64,000 bases of DNA from Rhyzopertha dominica (lineage: Eukaryota > Arthropoda > Insecta > Coleoptera > Bostrichidae), in the NCBI GenBank assembly GCA_025024175.1, contig QCXZ01000137.1, positions 61,468,911-61,532,910 on the forward strand. The letters are read 5' to 3'. Below, in pieces: positions 1 to 11,968 of the stretch (the first letter of the stretch is position 1; the number at the start of each line of letters is the position of its first letter). The translations under genes were made by a program, and so were the position numbers. Below the pieces are notes generated by a model. That model made no database searches. It saw nothing but the letters and a program-made list of their open reading frames with translations, and had not been told where the DNA came from.

Positions 1-2646
1 CTATGTAAAGTGTTAATACTTATCCTTGTAATGCTACACCACTTGATACATTGGGAGCATGTGTTCCTTTCATAGAGGTAAAAATACAACGGAATTTGAT
101 TATCCGTAGAACGAGCACGAAATCGGAAATTTAATAAATAAATATAATAATAAATAAAATAATATTTGTTAATCTATTTTCATTTAGAAAATGTGGATAT
201 TTGAAATTATACTTCATAACAAATACTGTATAACATCGTAAAAATTTAAATACGGAACTAGAATACGAAATATAAATATTCAAAATATTATGCAGTCGAC
301 CACCTTGAAGATAAATATAAGAAACGCTACACCACGAACATGACAAATGTCTTTACATACACTTAATCACCTACTTTCTTGCAGATATGGTTGATTTACT
401 GAAAATCTTGCTTATTGTTTAATTACCAGAATATCTGATTGGGTCTTAAACGTGCTATGCGTTTTGAAACGGACCGCATTTTAATTGTATTTAATAAAAG
501 CGTCTTGGACTGAAATATTGAAATGTGCAAGCATTGGTTGAGCAAATACTAAAAAGGGCAGAAGCCAGTCCGTTATTTAAATTGTCCTGTTCTCGCAATT
601 CGAGAGAATGGAGAAGCAGAAGGGTCGCGTTTTCGGCCACTGAAATTACGTTTTCGTTTCGTTCTGTGTCGCGTTAAAATGTGCACGTACCCATTTTGCA
701 TATTTTTACTATATTTGCATGTTTTAATCTACAATTTAAAATTACGCGGCTGGGAGGTACTGTCGCCATGAATAAAACATGACGTAGTTCGGAAAAAATG
801 CCGTCAGGGGGTTCGGATCAGGGCATCGAAGTTGGGAGTTCTTCCGAGTTTGCACTTTTGAGATCTCGTGATGCGTTTTTAAACTGTTTGGTTTTCTGTT
901 TGCCAGTACTTGAAATGCAGAGGGGGTGGGCGCTTTGCATTTAAGTTGTATACCCTCCGGCTTACTTGTGGAGCGCTAGTGTTTTAATCTGATAATAATT
1001 TGAATTTTAAACTAGTCGTGCTTAGGATTATATTGTGAGTACACTGGAATGGAACATAATGTTATACATATACTACGTTACTGCGAAAATGATGTCCCTT
1101 TTTAAACCCATAATAATTCATAAGATTTTAAGAAAAAATGGCAGATTTAGTTTATTTTTTAATTTGGTTTGCAAGTTGAAAGAGACTTTTTACGCGAAAA
1201 CGTACGTCTATGGAATATCGAAAAACATCCAGGCGCCTGGCGATTTATCAGTCCTTTAAAACAAATCTATTTTTGCTACACTATTTATAGGTGCTATCAG
1301 GTTGAGTTAGGTTAGTGCAGTAGATTATTGTTCAGTTATGTCCAATAAATAATGGTCAAGTGTCATCAATGACGTGGAATGTGGTCCGGATTTTGGGGAT
1401 ATTATTTTTTAAAGACAATCAATTATACTACCTATATATAGTTTTCATATGTTGTTGAGAAGCTGTGGTTTAGTGTTTAGTACAACTTTTTCAAAAGCAC
1501 GTTATATATTTTGTTTCAAGCATAATTACAAAAAAAATTAGTTGGCAATATTCATTACCTAACATACTCCGTCTTCGTTGATTTGTTTTTTGTTCATTTA
1601 TATTTATATCTCTCAGTTTTCTAAGCTTCACAGCTATTGCCCGGAGTAGCGGAGCCACAGAGTAGGAATTCATTAATAGTGTGCCTTAAAAATTGATTCT
1701 CTTTTCATATTAATTTTTTGTAATAATTATTATGCATTTATTGAGAACAGGCAACAAAGCCCTAATGGAATAACAAGAATTATATTACATAGAAAAAGAA
1801 AACTGCGAAACAACCAATCTAAGACCTAAACAGCGACTTGAAATAACAGTCTTTCGTAGTTAGTCATACTAAATACGACCACTTAATAAGAGAATTATTT
1901 CTCACACGCAGTAAATTTTTGGTGCAGTGAATCAGCAAGTTTTTGCATCTAATATTCACGAGTATATTAGTAACTCCGGTTCTACTATAATAGAAATATC
2001 AGCAGAAAAAACTTATTGACTCCACTGCATCATTAAGTGCGTTGTTCGAAAAGTCATTCTCTTTTAATTTGATATTAATGTCGCTTCTCGATTTATTTTT
2101 CTTTAGAAACTGATTTTGTTTTAGAGATGTCTTAGTTACCTCTTTGTCTATACTTACTGCTTTAAATTTTAATTATGTACGATGCACATATATTTCTCTC
2201 ACTGATGGCGTCGTGACATTGTCGATTTGGGAATACATTTTTAGATGTAGCCTTTAGTCCTCACGTGGTTCTTTTTTGAGAGAAAATTTGTTTGTGATTT
2301 GAATCCTCGCAGTTTTTGACCCTGTTGTACCAAATGACTTGGGTCAGTCCTATGACATTTTTAATATTCTGAGATGTGGACTACTTGCAATGCTATTGAC
2401 GTTTCATCTTAAACACCTACGTGATGCCCCGACACCTACAAAAGTTTGGTGAACTTCTGAAGTCTACAAATTTGGGTCAGCGTACGGAGTAACCATTGGG
2501 CCAACGAAACCGTTGGCGTTCTCTCTGGTGATTTAGCTTTGTTGTTGTATGATGGTGAGTCATAAGGTTGTTGTCCAGGTCACTGTTTTTGTCGGACAGT
2601 CGAGGTCACGCAGAAAAATTTTTAAAGCTTAGATTATAATCTGTAG
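1..2646. other. AT-rich non-coding stretch, nothing recognised
   Basis: Only short random-looking open frames occur, with no homology I can name and no clear repeat. It is probably intronic or intergenic. It ends at the TA dinucleotide that borders the mariner-like element starting at 2649. Confidence 0.5.
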
Positions 2647-2648
2647 TA

Positions 2649-2671
2649 CAGGGTATGTCCGGTAAGTAATG
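2649..2671 (+). repeat. Left terminal inverted repeat of the mariner-like element
   Basis: CAGGGTATGTCCGGTAAGTA follows a TA dinucleotide. The reverse complement of the right end (5572-5594) differs at only three positions over 23 bases. This is the 3' end relative to the transposase. Confidence 0.7.
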
Positions 2672-2930
2672 CAAATATATTTTTGTAGAGATTCAGTTCA
2701 GGTACAGTTACAAACTCTCCAACATCTCCAAAGTAGTTCCATTGGTTATCTACACACTTTTCCAGCGACTCTGACATGCAAGCTACACGCCCTAGAAAGC
2801 TTCTTCGGGGACCTCTGTAAGGGCCTTGATTATGGTGGTTTGGATTGCTTCAATCGTCCCAAAACGAGCTCTTTTAAGGCGATTCTTCGTGTTTTTCTCT
2901 TATGGAACTTTTAGTGTAAAACTCGATAGA
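2670..2930 (-). pseudogene. Mariner-like transposase, C-terminal fragment
   Basis: Read on the minus strand from about 2925, one frame gives LKRARFGTIEAIQ followed by IIKALTEVPEEAF and then a stop. The rest continues with further stops and frame changes towards the terminal repeat. The pattern LK-x-x-RF-x-T-x-E-x-I-Q, then a helix ending in P-x-x-AF and a W-x-x-x-V segment, is the usual C-terminus of mariner transposases after the last catalytic aspartate. The catalytic core lies upstream at 4600-5405 across the inserted segment. It cannot encode a functional product. A separate solo fragment of a related copy is possible, but the adjacent terminal repeat argues for one element. Confidence 0.6.
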
Positions 2931-4619
2931 CAATATTTCCAAAAGTTATGAACATTTTTAGATAATTCTTTTTTTAAACGAAAGAAGGGAAAAATGATTA
3001 TGTTTTAAAAGGATAACGTTTAAAAATTTTTGTTGTTAGATATATATTTTTTAATTTAAATAAGTTTAATTTAAAAGTCAAAACATTTGATCCAATTAAA
3101 ACAGGAAGGATGCCTACAGCATTCGATTTCTAAAGTTTGATTTTGCTATGTTAAAAAATATAGCAGAAAAATTAAATCATAATTGCTATTCGATGAGCGC
3201 TAACAAATCTCTCTCCCACACCAGTCGACCGAGATGGACACCGCTCCCCAAATCCAAACCCATCGGCGATAAATAAAACTTTACAATAAGTATTATGCAG
3301 GTGTTAAGAGAAATTTCAGTGAGGTTTTTTCGTTGACAAAGCATCGGTAACCAATTGATTGAAATTTATTTTTTTAAATTTCACAGCTGCAGATATCAAA
3401 CTGAAATTTTAATTACTCTCATTGCTTACTGAATTTTGATTAAACTTCCATGAAAACGGGAAAATAAAACTTCATATAAAATCCCCTCTTTTGACCATAT
3501 CACAAAATAGCAATAACTTCTTCCAATTACAAGAAGCTGTTCTTGCACCTGGAAATAGTAATTATGGTTTCTTTTTAATCTTAATTCATTATTTTCAATA
3601 GTGGCAAATTTTAATTCATTTTCCAAAATCGTTTTTTTCAGGCTTACGTCTTTTGAAGTAAAGGGACATTTTACTTCTATTAGCCCTTCATCGTCGAGTA
3701 ATATATCTGGTTAGATTAGAAATAAAAAGGCCACATCGTTCAGCTGATTTATTCATAATTATTATTCCCGTAACGGGTGAAATGATTTCCAGTAAATTTC
3801 GGTTGCATTATATCTTATTTGCAGGATTTGTTGTGACTTTTATTTTTATAATTCTTCCAAAATTTGACGCAGTCAGTCTTTTTTCCTCTCGATTAGCCAG
3901 AGGCATATCCTTTTGGTCACGAGTTGCAAAACAAATTTTGTTAATTTTTTCGGGTGTTTTTTTGTAATGACTTTAATAGCAGTTACATTTTTCCATTCTA
4001 ATTTGCATAATATATTTTGAACGTGCAAGTTTGTTTTTTCTATATCGATATAAAATATTAAACATTTTTACAGTGCAAAACGAAAAACCGATCCCATGAA
4101 GTGATGGCATAAGCAATAAAATAATTGATTTGTTATATGTGTCGAACATCGGTATAAATATTAATAATTTTGCTGCAAATTACTAAATTTTGCTGAGACT
4201 GTAAATTCAAAAAAAATAGATTTTTCTTCATTTTATAAAAAATGGACATTTATATTTCACTGTTAGTGAAATGTAAGAACATCCCACAAATTGTGCTGGT
4301 GAGTACGAGATGGCGACTTACATTTCATTTTTTATTAAATTTGTTACCATATGTTTAAATGTGCAGCAGTTAATTTGTGCGATCTCGTATCAAAACACAA
4401 AAATCGACTCTCATAGCAGACCATCATTACGGTTTATTGGAATAAAATTTGTAAACGGACCGCTGCACTAATCCCTTTTGTGTTGTTTATGGGTGGGTTT
4501 ATAGAGACCAATCATATATAGAATCAATCATAGTTTCAGCAAGGGCTGTTTCATTTTATTTTTGCCTACGTCCTATCTACGTCAACCAGAAATTCTTGTA
4601 CCTCTCACAATTAATGCCC
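2914..4619. mobile_element. Inserted segment splitting the mariner-like element
   Basis: About 1.7 kb separates the catalytic and C-terminal parts of the mariner transposase. The octamer AACTTTTA occurs on both sides (2906-2913 and 4620-4627), close to where the two coding parts stop. It could be an 8-bp target duplication of the kind made by hAT-like elements. I see no convincing terminal inverted repeats next to it, so the exact borders are inferred. The segment holds the YqaJ-type exonuclease relic on the minus strand; the rest is AT-rich and unrecognised. Confidence 0.4.
3426..3980 (-). pseudogene. YqaJ-type exonuclease/recombinase domain, decayed
   Basis: The minus strand reads, in order, EEKRLTASNFGRI (about 3915-3877), CGLF (about 3741), GLIEVKCPFTSKDV (about 3695-3654) and LKRNHNYYFQVQEQLLV near 3575-3525, then CYFVIWSKEGI. 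This is the order of the YqaJ viral-recombinase fold common in arthropod genomes: an R-x-T-A-S-N-F-G entry motif, CG-F, the catalytic E-V-K-C-P strand, and N-H-x-Y-Y-x-Q-x-Q-x-Q-L followed by CYFVVW. There is a stop after about 30 residues and a frame change just before the E-V-K motif, so it is inactive. It lies inside the mariner-like element. Proteins of this family often carry an N-terminal SWIM zinc finger; such a part occurs separately at 55279-55762. The family assignment is good; the mobile carrier is unknown. Confidence 0.75.
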
Positions 4620-5405
4620 AACTTTTAAGAGGAATAGCCTTAAGGGCGCTTTTGAGCCTGAACAAAAAAGGGTCAGCCGAGGCAATGTCAGGACTGCGAC
4701 AGGGTTGCTAAGTTTTTATCGGCCAGGAACTCCCGGACCCGTAGAACGGTGTGACTGTGAACGTTGGTGGAACGTTCAGGTGGCGGAAATCCGCGTTCTC
4801 ATGCGGATGATATTTTTTCTCAATTTCTCCAGCGCATAAACTTAGTAGGCCGCGTTCACTGTCTGTCCTTGAGGAACAAAACAAAATGAGCATTTTTTTC
4901 ACCTTGGACTTCCTCATTCTTGCTTTTTTGTTTTAAAGTGATTCCAGAGTTTTTCATTGTTAACTTTGACGCATTGTCCTCTAGCTGTATTTGAAAATTC
5001 ACGTTTCTTCTCCGGTAATAATATTGTTCAAAAATAGGGGTCAATATGCACCTATCACTTGGTTGTTCATTTGCTCGTTAGTCAAGACTGGGCATGTAGT
5101 GTCCAATTGTTTTCAGTAGGTATAAAATCTCCGCTACCTTCCGCACACTCAAGCCATGATCCGTATCCCACAAATTTTGCAAATGGCCCACATTTGCCTC
5201 AGTTGTGGAAGACAAAGGACCGCCAAATTAAAGTTTAACAGCTACCTCTTCCCAACACTCCTTAAACATCGTCAACCACCTCCAAATTCTAGAATACGAA
5301 ACAGTCCTCGTAGTCTTCCTTAGTCATTGCATAGGTAGCGGCAAGATTTTTATTGAGTTTTGCATAAAATTTGGTGGCATACCGTTGCTCGAGTAAGTCC
5401 TCCAT
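4600..5405 (-). pseudogene. Mariner-like transposase, N-terminal and catalytic part
   Basis: It starts with ATG at 5403-5405 and reads MEDLLEQRYATKFYAKLNKN, which fits the first helix of a mariner transposase, before a stop about 38 residues in. Later pieces in shifting frames resemble the helix-turn-helix linker. Near 4720-4630 comes VREFLADKNLATLSQ followed by a damaged version of the P-Y-S-P-D-L-A-P-x-D-F-F-L-F catalytic motif. Stops replace part of this motif, so the third acidic residue is lost. The matching C-terminus is found at 2670-2930 beyond the inserted segment, and the terminal inverted repeat lies about 170 bp upstream at 5572-5594, a normal leader length. Confidence 0.7.
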
Positions 5406-5571
5406 TGCATATCATGGTAGGTGTAAAATGGGGTACCCTAAAACAACGACCTTGACGCTCCCAGAGCTCGTAGCGGAGTAAGCTTGGCAGCGTTGGATTG
5501 CTAAAGCCTCTCTCTACCTAACCCAACCGAATGCCCTATAACCAGTAGAAATGCGATTAAGAAAACAATTG

Positions 5572-5594
5572 CATTACCTACCGAACAGACCCTG
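5572..5594 (-). repeat. Right terminal inverted repeat of the mariner-like element
   Basis: Its reverse complement CAGGGTCTGTTCGGTAGGTA pairs with the left end at 2649. It is followed by TA at 5595-5596. Confidence 0.7.
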
Positions 5595-5814
5595 TATAAT
5601 AGCTTAAATTTGAAGTTTTGAATATCATCGGGTTTCTTTTTAATAATGTTTGATGTGCATGATTATTGGAGTAATGTAAGTAAACCATTAAACAGCAGAC
5701 GAAAACCAGGCATTAAGAATTAAACAGAAAATAATAGTGGGTGGAACCTCCATCGTGCTGAATCTACTTATTAAAGTGTCTAGTTATCTATTTAATCAGA
5801 TGATCGATTTGCTC

Positions 5815-6290
5815 TTAAGACGTATGATTCCAGGCTACTTGTATAGGATCATGAAGTACCGCCAGAGTCTGTGGTGGATGAGGTAGGATCCTGAAGTAGA
5901 GTAAAACGTGTGGTTCCACTAACTCCTGGAAAAGACCCTGGGTGGTCACCGTGCCTCTAATGCAGACCAAAGATGATCTGCTGCAATAAGGAGTGTGGTG
6001 CCCAAAATTGAGGACCGCGTCTTCCACCACGTCGCGCACTCAGAATCTGGATTGGTATGCTATCTCTGGTTCCACTGTGCTCGCTCTCTGCAGTCTGTAC
6101 CATTGCAGTCCGTTACCCCGATACTTAGTAATGAGTGGCCGAAACTTGTCTGCAAGCTCCCTAGTAGTAATTAGGTGGCCTTTAGAACCTCTGAAGTTCT
6201 TCTCCACGACATTTGAACAATTTTCTCTCTACAAGAACGTGCTATACATCCTTTCAGGAAGTGTGGACCAGAAATTAAATGAAACACATA
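5815..6290 (-). pseudogene. Tc1-like transposase relic
   Basis: The minus strand gives VRDVVEDAVLNFGHHTPY, then SLVCIRGTVTTQGLFQELVE continuing PHVLLYFRILPHPP. This follows the Tc1-like pattern between the first and second catalytic aspartates (R-V-W-R-R-x-G-E, then L-V-x-I-x-G-T-x-T-A-Q-R-Y, then L-x-P-H-V-L-P-Y-F-R-x-L-P). The expected F-Q-Q-D-N-A-R-P-H motif does not follow in frame, and the upstream catalytic D-E-S-R-F region is damaged. No terminal repeats were identified. A second relic of the same superfamily but different sequence lies at 48290-48620. Confidence 0.6.
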
Positions 6291-6295
6291 AGTAA

Positions 6296-6689
6296 AGTTG
6301 ACAGCCATATTAGAATATAATGAAATTTTTATATCTCTACACCAGTGTATGAAAAGAGTGCATGAAATGCTAGTGAAATTTTACTGTATGCACGCTGCCT
6401 TAATATCGTTCAAAAATTTGCGTCGTACATACACACTTGTAATAACAATATTGAACACCATAAAAATGAAGTCTTTAATAGGTACTTAATGAAGATAATA
6501 ATAAATAAGGGAATGAAAATATATTTCTTATCTTGACACTAAATTGTACTTTTGAATTATTGTCAACGTCTGTTTAAAATCAGTTAGAAGCTAATTAAAA
6601 TTTTTTGCCAATCATACTTACGCAAACATGATGCAGATAATGAGTACTGGCCCATTGGATAACCACCCTTTGAAGAAAGGGCGATAGAA
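6296..6689. other. Short AT-rich spacer between transposon relics
   Basis: Nothing recognised. It separates the Tc1-like relic from the LINE relic. Confidence 0.4.
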
Positions 6690-8265
6690 ATAATTCATAA
6701 CATGAAGTGTAATGAACCCCAAGCCTAGACAAGATCAACAACGAATTGATAAAATACGGACCAATAACAAAATACCAGATGAATGAAATACTACAATCAA
6801 GTAGCGTTCCCCAAAACACCGTAAAACACGGAATATTAACGAAGAATAACGCTATGCAGTATCGGATACAAGTATTACGCTTAGTTCTTACTAGGAGAGA
6901 TGAAAAAATATATACCAGAAGTATATATATAAAATAGGTCAACGGATGACCACATATTTACAGTGAGAATTCTAGAGGAAAAATGGAGAGAGGGCACTAG
7001 AATACTGGTGATGGCCATAGATCAACAGAAAGCTTTTCATACGATAAACCATGAGGTAGGCAGTGCCACAAACACTCAGGAGCAAAGGGGCCCGTCACTG
7101 CTTCATCAACAGGATAATAAAAGCTTGCCTACTTGAAAATACTACAGCGGTTCGGACAAACAACACCAACAAAACAGAAAGAGAGGCGTAAAACAGTGAT
7201 GTATAATATCCCTCCGTATTTTCACCATGGTACTAGGTGAAGCTCTCTAAAAAACCATAATGAACATGGAAAACCTTAGCAAGCAGGATAATGAAATATT
7301 ACTACCTTGCATATAGAGATGACCTGATAATNATGGCGGAGAACGAAAATGACTTGGCAGAATTCTTAGAAAACGCAGAACGCGAACTCTACACAAATGG
7401 ACTANCAATAAATTACACGAAGAGCAACATCATGATAAGAGATCCTTCCAGCGGAAGAATCCAAGCAACAGCCACAAAATACAAGATAGGGAACCGGAAT
7501 TTGAGAGCAACAAACAAAATGAAATATCTAGGTACATACATAACCAGCCATCTTAGCAGCAGAGAGACGGCTAGAGAACGGATCAAAACTACACATATAG
7601 TAACCAGGCCGATATTATTATGTATAGAGAAACATAAAGCACACCGTCAATTGATAACGATTGCAGCGAAAAAAAGCCGCAACAACAAAGGCAAATAGGA
7701 ACAGCTCAATAAAGGCAGAAAAACGTATTATACCTACAACTCCTAGCTAAGGCAATAAATGAAAACGACAAAAAATTAACAACAGAACTCCAGATAAAAA
7801 GAATAGAGACATACGTGATGAGATAAATGGGACACCTCCAAAGGAAAGACGTATACCACATATTTAGAAAAGCCTGGGAGCCGGTAGATCGTGCTATTCA
7901 TGGAAAACGACTATAGAAAGGATAATCCAGAAATCAGGAAAGAATGAAGAACAATGGATAGAAATGGCAATAAACAAGAAATTAATCAACGTAGAATCCC
8001 TCAGGTTATACGACATACCAGAAACCAGTGACTCTGAAATGGACCAATGATGTCAACAATACCAAGAAAACAGTCAAAGAATATAAATATACCTGCATAA
8101 CCTTCCCATATGTCCTTATATGTTCTTAACATGCGCTAGGCAGTTGCACTATTAGCAATCAGCATGCACCCCTAAGCTGGGTTAGCTTAGACCGCAGGCC
8201 CAGCGGTATATCCGGGAGTGGCAAAAATGCTGACCGTACGCTGGTTGAATCAATCAATCGATTAT
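6690..8265 (+). pseudogene. LINE (non-LTR retrotransposon) reverse transcriptase relic with 3' tail
   Basis: Plus-strand pieces in several frames fall in the order of a LINE reverse transcriptase. First INNELIKYGP (about 6735), the x-N-E-L-I-K-Y-G block; then ILVMAIDQQKAFHTINHE (about 6995-7050), the D-x-x-K-A-F-D block with its first Asp kept; then YRDDLI (7315), the catalytic box with Y-R-D-D where Y/F-A-D-D is usual. The C-terminal tail MGHLQRKDVYHIFRKAWEP at about 7828 fits the G-H-x-x-R-x-x-x-x-R-x-x-x-x-A segment of RTE/L2/CR1-like LINEs. It ends near 8265 in a short TCAA repeat, typical of such 3' ends. Internal deletions are evident between the blocks. The clade is not settled by eye. 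Confidence 0.7.
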
Positions 8266-8394
8266 ACTTACGAAAACATGACGTATTCAACGGAAATGCA
8301 TAAAATACGTGCACTCAAGCCGAAAAGGTTCACCTGTTTAAAGAAAAGGTTTCAGAATTTTCTCCTGTATACGAAATTGCCACCAGCAAAAATG

Positions 8395-8910
8395 AAAAGC
8401 AATTTAGAGAACTGGGACATGTAGAATAGGTTAAGACACGGTTCTCCAGAAGACCAAAGAAAAAAATTTAAGAAAATCTGAATGCCTCAACTCACCAAGT
8501 CGCTTTAAAGTATAATGTTAGCCAGTCCTCCTCCACATATATACTGAAGAAGAATAAAATGTATCCGTATAAGCTAATTCCAACTCAAAAGCTAGGTGAA
8601 GCTGACTTTGACAGAAGAGTGGAATTTTGGGACCAAATGAGGGAAATATTTATTAGACATCATGTTCTGTTTTAGGGTTTTTTTTCGTTTATTTTTAAAG
8701 GACATGTCAAAAGTCGGACCATTGCTCCACATAAAATCCCCATACCGGAGGGAGAGACTCATTTATTTAAAGACCCGAAAAGGTGAATGCCTGGGCAAGA
8801 ATAATAGGAAATCACATTGACCCTAACTTTTTAAATCAGAATCTAAACGGTCAAATTGCTTTTTGAAATCATGTCATTCCGTTTCGTAGAAATAAGTACA
8901 ACATCAGAAA
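8395..8910 (+). pseudogene. Mariner-superfamily transposase relic, N-terminal part
   Basis: Plus-strand pieces read FSRRPKKK (about 8442), then ALKYNVSQSSSTYILKKNKM with YPYKLIPTQ after it (8505-8588). This is a helix-turn-helix followed by the x-P-Y-K-x-x-x-x-Q strand. FDRRVEFWDQM follows at about 8609. After a break, WARIIGNHIDPNFLNQNLNG reads at about 8794, matching the V-W-A-G-I-I-x-x-x-I-x-G-P-F-F-x-x-x-x-L-N-G segment around the second catalytic region. These motifs belong to the insect transposases that end with S-P-D-L-T-x-L-D-F-F-L-W, the C-terminal part seen at 52739-53400. The region between, holding the first catalytic Asp, is deleted or unreadable. Confidence 0.6.
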
Positions 8911-11414
8911 TCCAGAAATATTAGCGAACAGTGAAAGGAGCATCAGCTTATTAACATGTCAATCACTCTGTTAACTTCGTCTTTCAAAACCCCTCAATTA
9001 TATCTTATAGGGAGGAGCCATTAAAAATTCTGGATCACATTTAAGTAATAATTANCGAGGTATATTTACGAACATAAATATTATAAACGGCAACCTCAGT
9101 AATGCGCCACATTACGGGAAGTCACAAACCACCCTGGCCACGGCTTACACCTGCGTCATCCATAACNCTAATCGGAGCACACACAGAAGGCGGCTTGCAA
9201 TATTTACGTGAGCGCGCCACAATTCCGGTAACGAGCATCGCTAAGAGGGTAAAATTGCAGCATGTTGCGGGCGCCGGCGGAACCCCCAGGGAAATCCAAC
9301 GCGTACACCGTACACGATGCTGGGTCGAATTTGTTAAAAACGGGAAAAAAGGTCCGCCGGTTGTTTAGACGGGGGAAATTGTTTTACCTGTTATGTCCGC
9401 GCACCGGCACGAAAATGATCCACGAGGGTATAGTAATTTAGAGTTATGTGGCATGATTTTCGATTGTTTGGATGCTGAATGCAGAAATGCATGGTGTCAT
9501 CGTAAACAATTTTTGCAAGCTAATGCATGGACCACACTTGTTTACTTTTAACTTTTGACTAGTTTTGTAACTAGTTACTGGGATGACTATTTTGTTTTGG
9601 GTGAATTAATGTAGCAGATATTCTTATTCTTTTCATAACATTTTGTTGTAATTGTAGATATTTAGAAAAATAGTGGCATTGCATTGAATATCAAATAATT
9701 ATGCTGAATTGATTGACGCAAGCGGAGTTGATACTTCATTGTGCCAATTTAAATATACGACAAAGTGGTTTCGACTGTAATTGGCTGTTTTCATTGCTGC
9801 AAAGAGAAATACTTCTACGCATATTTGATGACTTTCTTATTAATTATTCAGAAATGCTTATAAAATTCATAAAAGTATGTTTCCGGTTTTTTTTTCATAC
9901 CCTAGGTATGCAGAATGTTGCCACTAAGCGATTGATGATTCAGCTCCTTTTCTGTTTTTGCTGAAAAACACAAAATCTATAAATATGCAAAAACTGTGCT
10001 TTCGCTGACTTGTGTATATAGGCTCGAAGTTTCAGTATTATTACAAAAAGGCTAGCTACAATCCATGCATTTCACAATACTACGAACAAGACTTCAAGAA
10101 GAATGTAATAAGACAATTCAACGAAGTAGTTACTAAAATTACTAGCTAACCTAACCGTTGGAACCATATTGCAGATGTTTCTGGTTACAATTATTGCTCT
10201 ATTGTTAATAATTATTTAATATTACAATATGAAAGCATTTTTCTAATAACCATAAATTCGTATAAAATCNTTGACTTCACATATTGTACAATTATTATTA
10301 TAGCTAACTTAGCTAACAGATGGTTAACACTTACCTGTCATAATTTTCTTAGAAAGGTACATTCATTCCATCTCCTGGTCAGTGTAGTTGCAAACATGCA
10401 GTGCTGGGATGTCATTAATGGGAATAGATCACAAAGATAAATAAGTCTTCATTTATAAAGTTGTAAGTATTATATTACGTAATTGACTACTTACAATAAG
10501 TAATTGTAATGAGTTAATATAGCAAAAACCCAAGATGTGTTTTCTACTACGCTACTACTACGCATTTACTACTAATATGTGCACTACTCAGAACCTGGAT
10601 TATTGAAGTTCGTTGCAAGTTGCAATCAGCAACCTCGATATGTAGCTTAAGGAAGTAACATCAAAGTTACAAATAAATGTTTACATTAAGGAAAGTACTG
10701 CATCGAATACTGTAAACTTCCAGTATTGTTGCTGCATACTTTGTACCTAAATAGCGGAAAAACAGCGCTGAAATCCTAAAAATCAGCAGGTCGCGGTCGT
10801 TGAAAACATGGTTTAACTAAATGACAATGAAAAATTGAATTTAGAAAGCACAATCACTACATTTCGAAATTGTTAACTAACCATGCATCGTGCCTTATTC
10901 TTGCCTTCCATGTCAAAATTATATGCTAGAAAAGAAAATTAAATTATAAATACGCAACACTTTAGTCAAATATGAGCAAACACGGCGGGCAAGCTGGTGA
11001 ACGCTTTTGTTTGCATTTGTAAGTGGTCGGAGCCCCTTTGCCACATTTAGTTCAATATAATGCCGTTTCAATTAAAATAAGTCGCACAAAAGCCGTAGCG
11101 TAGAATAATGCATATGATGTGATAAAAATGTCCCGCTATGAAAGAAAACGGTCATAAACGTTACAGACAAAAAATATTGTACTAGCATAAATTTCTTAGA
11201 CGAAAATATCAAATAAATTACACAATCTGGCAGGCTTCCAGTTTCATATACCAACTACAATGACCAATTAGAATGCGGAAATAGCTGTTAGCGTTGTTGC
11301 TGCCCTCTTAGCACCTTCCTAAGCTAGAACATATTATGCCTATACTACAAATACTTTCTAGTCGTCACTTCCATTCCTCCCAAAAATGTGTTTATTATAG
11401 GAGTACGCGCGCGT
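8911..11414. other. Mostly AT-rich non-coding DNA with one CpG-rich island
   Basis: Apart from the island at 9090-9420, listed separately, I see no gene, structured repeat or transposon code. Single N bases occur at 9055, 9167 and 10270. Confidence 0.4.
9090..9420. other. CpG-rich non-repetitive island (candidate regulatory DNA)
   Basis: This block is far richer in G, C and CpG than its surroundings, with clusters such as GCGGGCGCCGGCGG near 9268. An 88-codon open frame (9102-9368, +) crosses it, but it resembles no family I know and there is no splice-site pair suggesting an exon. It may be a conserved non-coding element or a decayed GC-rich repeat. Confidence 0.3.
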
Positions 11415-11490
11415 TATCGCTCGGCTTATATAGAAACAGTGGGCGACAGCGGGGGCGCGGCGCTCCACCGGCGCCGGGGTGGTCGCCTCC
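11415..11490 (+). promoter_or_regulatory. Promoter-like block: TATA motif followed by GC-rich stretch
   Basis: TCGGCTTATATA at 11421-11432 is followed by a strongly GC-rich 50 bp. Close variants of the same motif occur at 18142 and 32312, each in a setting that looks like an LTR. It may be the core promoter of a decayed LTR; no coding region follows. Confidence 0.3.
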
Positions 11491-11689
11491 TAAGATATTA
11501 ATTTAAATTATATAGCGTAAAAGATGATAATAATGTACATGAAATGTTAAAAGTAACTAACGTATTTGAGTTGATAAGGATTAATACTGTAGCCGTCTAA
11601 ATAGATTTCCAATTACCGCATTGTACGTACGTGACCATACTTCTAGAAGACAGAATAGGTATAGTAAGCTATCCTGAAAAGATAGATAT

Positions 11690-11968
11690 ATGCCATCGTG
11701 GACTTTTTGTAGATCTATAAAAGAGGAATATCCCACCATGCATTGTTTTGTTATATCTTAAAGGAATTAGGCAGCGTTTTCGGTGTAAGCTCCCAGGCGG
11801 CTTGACTTTTTCCTACACTTCCAACAATTATCGTTATATTTAAAACAATTTGACAAATTATATACCTAAACCGCATGAAAATCCGTTCAGTAATTTTTGA
11901 GTTTATCGAACAGACAGACACACAGACGTGGCCGAGGACTTTGTTTTATAAGATGTAGTAATAAGGAA
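11690..11968 (+). repeat. Probable LINE 3'-end fragment
   Basis: The stretch from about 11871 (CATGAAAATCCGTTCAGTAA, then a TTTTTGAGTTTATCG block and a run of CAGA/CACA units) is of a type I recall as the 3' part of abundant insect non-LTR elements. It ends in TAAGATGTAGTAATAAGGAA. No coding sequence remains. The family is recalled from memory and not checked. Confidence 0.45.

Larger units (their letters stand above)
2649..5594 (-). mobile_element. Mariner-like DNA transposon, interrupted by an insertion
   Basis: The two ends are inverted repeats of each other: CAGGGTATGTCCGGTAAGTA at 2649 on the plus strand, and its near-complement ending at 5594, matching at about 20 of 23 positions. Each end is flanked by TA (2647-2648 and 5595-5596), the usual Tc1/mariner target duplication. 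Transposase relics on the minus strand lie inside: the N-terminal and catalytic part at 4600-5405 and a C-terminal part at 2670-2930. A mariner is usually about 1.3 kb; this one spans 2.9 kb because about 1.7 kb of foreign DNA lies between the two coding parts. The element is dead, with several stops and frame changes. That both coding parts belong to one copy is inferred from strand, order and matching termini. Confidence 0.7.

Noticed and set aside
3782..3967. 61-codon plus-strand hydrophobic frame resembling a membrane peptide
   Set aside because: Antisense to the YqaJ relic.
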